NCBI GenBank assembly: GCA_035236585.1
Contig: CP141134.1
Coordinates: forward strand, 21,134,414-21,198,413
Reading direction: 5' to 3'
DNA: 64,000 bases
From: Warburgia ugandensis
Taxonomy: Eukaryota; Streptophyta; Magnoliopsida; Canellales; Canellaceae
Both the position numbers and the translations under genes were made by a program. Shown one piece after another: positions 61,832 through 64,000 of the stretch. Each line of letters begins with the position of its first letter. Position 1 is the first letter of the stretch. A model generated the notes under the pieces. That model worked only from the letters and a program-made list of their open reading frames with translations, was not told where the DNA came from and did no database searches.

Positions 61832-62925
61832 ACAAGCTAACACTTCTGTAGTTGGAATAAGTAGCTATTTTACTATGCAATTTATGATTTACATAGATCA
61901 ATGCATTCTGAGAATATATCATACTTAAACAAACTTCATACTATTTTCAAAGTACTCATGCTAAAATTATAAGTTCTTAGATCTTACAATTATGAAATCA
62001 GTTTCCATACAATTCGCTATATTTGATGAGTCATAGTTTATCATGACTTAATGAATATCATTACATTATCTTTTCATGAGGATTTAAGCATTCTAAAATT
62101 TTGTCATTTCTTATGCATTTAATTAATACTAAGATCATTTTCCATTAATAGACACATTAGTATTCTGCATTTAATCATAACACTTAGTTCTTCAAGATTG
62201 TTCACCATGCATGATTCTTCAAGTTATCCCTATAAATGCCTAAGTTGTCTGTCATTTGATAGTTTAATCAATATTCAAAGAGTGAGGTATCTAACTTCTC
62301 CATTATCATGTGAAAAGGTAGTCATTTAACATTTTTTCTTCATGAATCCAATGCAGTTTCATATGCAAGAATAAATCAGTATACGATCATGTGAAAATCA
62401 CTCATAATGCTCAAGTAATTTGACATCATAGTATGCTAACTATGGTAAAACCATTGGTTAAGGAAAAATCAACATGGAATATAATACTAATAGCAAGCCA
62501 CAAGCTTGGACTAAGCATCAAAGTATAATGTTGATAAAAGATGAAGTCAGTCAATAAGGTAAAAAAGTATACTATATGTTCAAAGTTTGGTCATCACTAA
62601 ATCAACATTTGATAAATCTTCGATCTAGAAAAGCTAAAAGTTTTCATGGTTTCAAAGCATAATCAATCAATTCAAAAGTGAAAATAGTTGTTTCTATGTC
62701 AAATCAAACAAAAATCATAAATCAAAAAATGGATCATACGTAAGGTGAAAATCGATGAGAAAAAGCTGGTGATCTCAAATCATCTCTAATGTCCAACAGA
62801 ATCTAATAGGTCTGTCAAACCAATGTGCTCAGAACAAATGAGGTCGAATGAAGGCGCATAGCCCTCAATCCTAAATGCACAAATCCATGCCCACATCACC
62901 CTAGAAAACTGATTATTTCAATCAC

Positions 62926-63149
62926 AGTGGCATACAATTCTACCACCAGGGACCATTAGTGGCATATCATCCTACCACTAGGGGCAATCAGTGGCATATT
63001 GTCCTACCACTAGGATCCAATAGTGGCATATCATCCTACCACCAGGGACTAACAGTGGCATATCATCCTCCCACCAGGGACAAGCAGTGGCATATCATCC
63101 TACCACAAAGGACCATTAGTGGTATATCATCCTACCACTAGGAATCAAT
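62926..63149. repeat. 32-bp tandem array, 7 units
   Basis: AGTGGCATATCATCCTACCA-type units start at 62926, 62958, 62990, 63022, 63054, 63086 and 63118, an exact 32-bp period. Units differ by point changes only. The 60-codon frame at 62959-63141 is a product of the array and not evidence of a gene. Confidence 0.95.
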
Positions 63150-64000
63150 GGTGTGAGCTCTAGAGAATGAGTGGCATGCCTAGCATGTTAACAACACACA
63201 GACACCTATTCTTGTATAACCCTACGGTCACCCACTAGTGACTATTGCGGCCGCTACATTTGCTCATGGATACCTACACGAACCATGACTCACTAGAGCT
63301 CATGGGGGTTACTCGACTACCTCTTAGAGCACATCTCCATGAGAAGCTACTCTTACTGCCCACCACTACCATCGCAGGGTTGGTATCAATATCATCTTAG
63401 AAGTCAGTGATAAAATGCACCTCCTAGCATAGGGTCACCTAGACCTACAACAGTACGTAGCATGCCTGCCTCCATTTCTTATTGCTGCCCTAGGCGTGCA
63501 AGCCGCTAGGACTTACATTACTCATAAAGCACCTGTTGAGAAATCTAGAACTTAAGATACTCTAAGAGTGGCTACACAAAACATTGATAAAATTCATATT
63601 CACAAGGACTTATAGCTGCTCAAGGAGTGCCTGGTTAAGCATCAACAAATCCGCATCCATCAGGACTTACGAGTATTCATAAAGTGCCCACCAAATCATA
63701 AATCATACACATCTCCAAAATCATTTCATGAAAATAAAATAGTTGTTTCAAATTTCTATGAGAAACCATTCAAATCTATTAATTTTCAATCTGTATTCCC
63801 AACAAGTTGTAAAAACATATCTTAATGAGCATTCAAAACATGCAATCTTTATTCATATATTCGATAATGCTTTATCAGTTCCCAAAAGTTTGCATCCAAT
63901 GCAATGATTCAAAAGGATAAATCTTTAAGCAATATCTTAAAAGTGCTTATCACTAAATGGAACATAATTAAACATGTGATAAAACTTTCATCAATAAAGA

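Larger units (their letters stand above)
61297..64000 (-). mobile_element. Element G 5' LTR (chromovirus, Tekay/Del-like), truncated by window end
   Basis: The LTR 3' end is GGGGTTTCACA on minus at 61297. At least 2.7 kb is present and the LTR start lies beyond 64000. Its inner 3' part resembles solo LTRs A and B in wording ('AATGACACTC' against 'AATGACACTTGGGG', and 'TTTTCAAAATGAATTTCAAA') and in a hairpin at a similar distance from the end. The great length plus a tRNA-Met-type primer site favours Tekay/Del over copia. Contains a 32-bp tandem array at 62926-63149. Confidence 0.65.

Noticed and set aside
62959-63141. 60-codon repetitive protein
   Set aside because: It is a product of the 32-bp tandem array. 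The period is not a multiple of three, so the reading frame shifts from unit to unit, which does not suit a protein repeat.
62926-63149. CRISPR-like array
   Set aside because: The units are contiguous, with no distinct spacers. The setting is a plant LTR.

Overview
This window is a gene-poor, repeat-dense stretch of plant (angiosperm) nuclear DNA. The evidence is Athila-type Ty3/gypsy retrotransposons, large chromovirus (Tekay/Del-like) solo LTRs, an RTE-type LINE, an Au-type SINE and MITE-like TIR elements. I could not place it to genus. No complete host gene is visible. The only host-gene candidate is one short terminal exon on the minus strand near 3.6-3.7 kb.

Layout. 1-3036: the 3' end of an RTE-type LINE, split by a 2.56-kb solo LTR (207-2766, minus) with a perfect 5-bp target duplication. 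3037-7768: a candidate host terminal exon plus two non-autonomous TIR transposons (about 3948-5255 and 5937-6480). 7769-10570: a second solo LTR of the same family in the opposite orientation, again with a perfect 5-bp duplication. 10571-16033: old DNA with a decayed gypsy gag relic. 16034-60960: about 45 kb of nested Athila-like elements. 60961-64000: primer site and LTR of a third chromovirus-like element that runs off the window.

The Athila-like cluster resolves into five insertions and an inverted fragment. C (minus, 16034 to about 25925) has a 3' LTR, pol and gag but is cut off before its 5' LTR. F (plus) is represented by one LTR (26902-27761 continued at 53988-55947), with element-like 3' DNA on its left and a primer site plus internal DNA on its right, so the LTR is shared by two internal regions. 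D (minus, 27762-53982) is a complete LTR-to-LTR element inserted in the F LTR. E (plus, 32428-42569) is a complete LTR-to-LTR element without RT or integrase, inserted in D's integrase region. A solo LTR (49262-52339, minus) sits in D's 5' LTR, and an Au-like SINE (about 50184-50373) sits in that solo LTR. The inferred order is F, then D, then E and the solo LTR, then the SINE. An inverted Athila-like fragment (about 60046-60960) closes the cluster.

All LTR elements are decayed fossils with many breaks. Divergence between paired LTRs looks like 10-15% by eye, which suggests insertions several million years old. Mismatches in primer sites and target duplications are mostly G-to-A/C-to-T, as expected from deamination of methylated cytosine. 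I found no undescribed functional system. The most informative points are the four-level nesting, the shared-LTR complex, the non-autonomous derivative, the LTR hairpins and the candidate exon.
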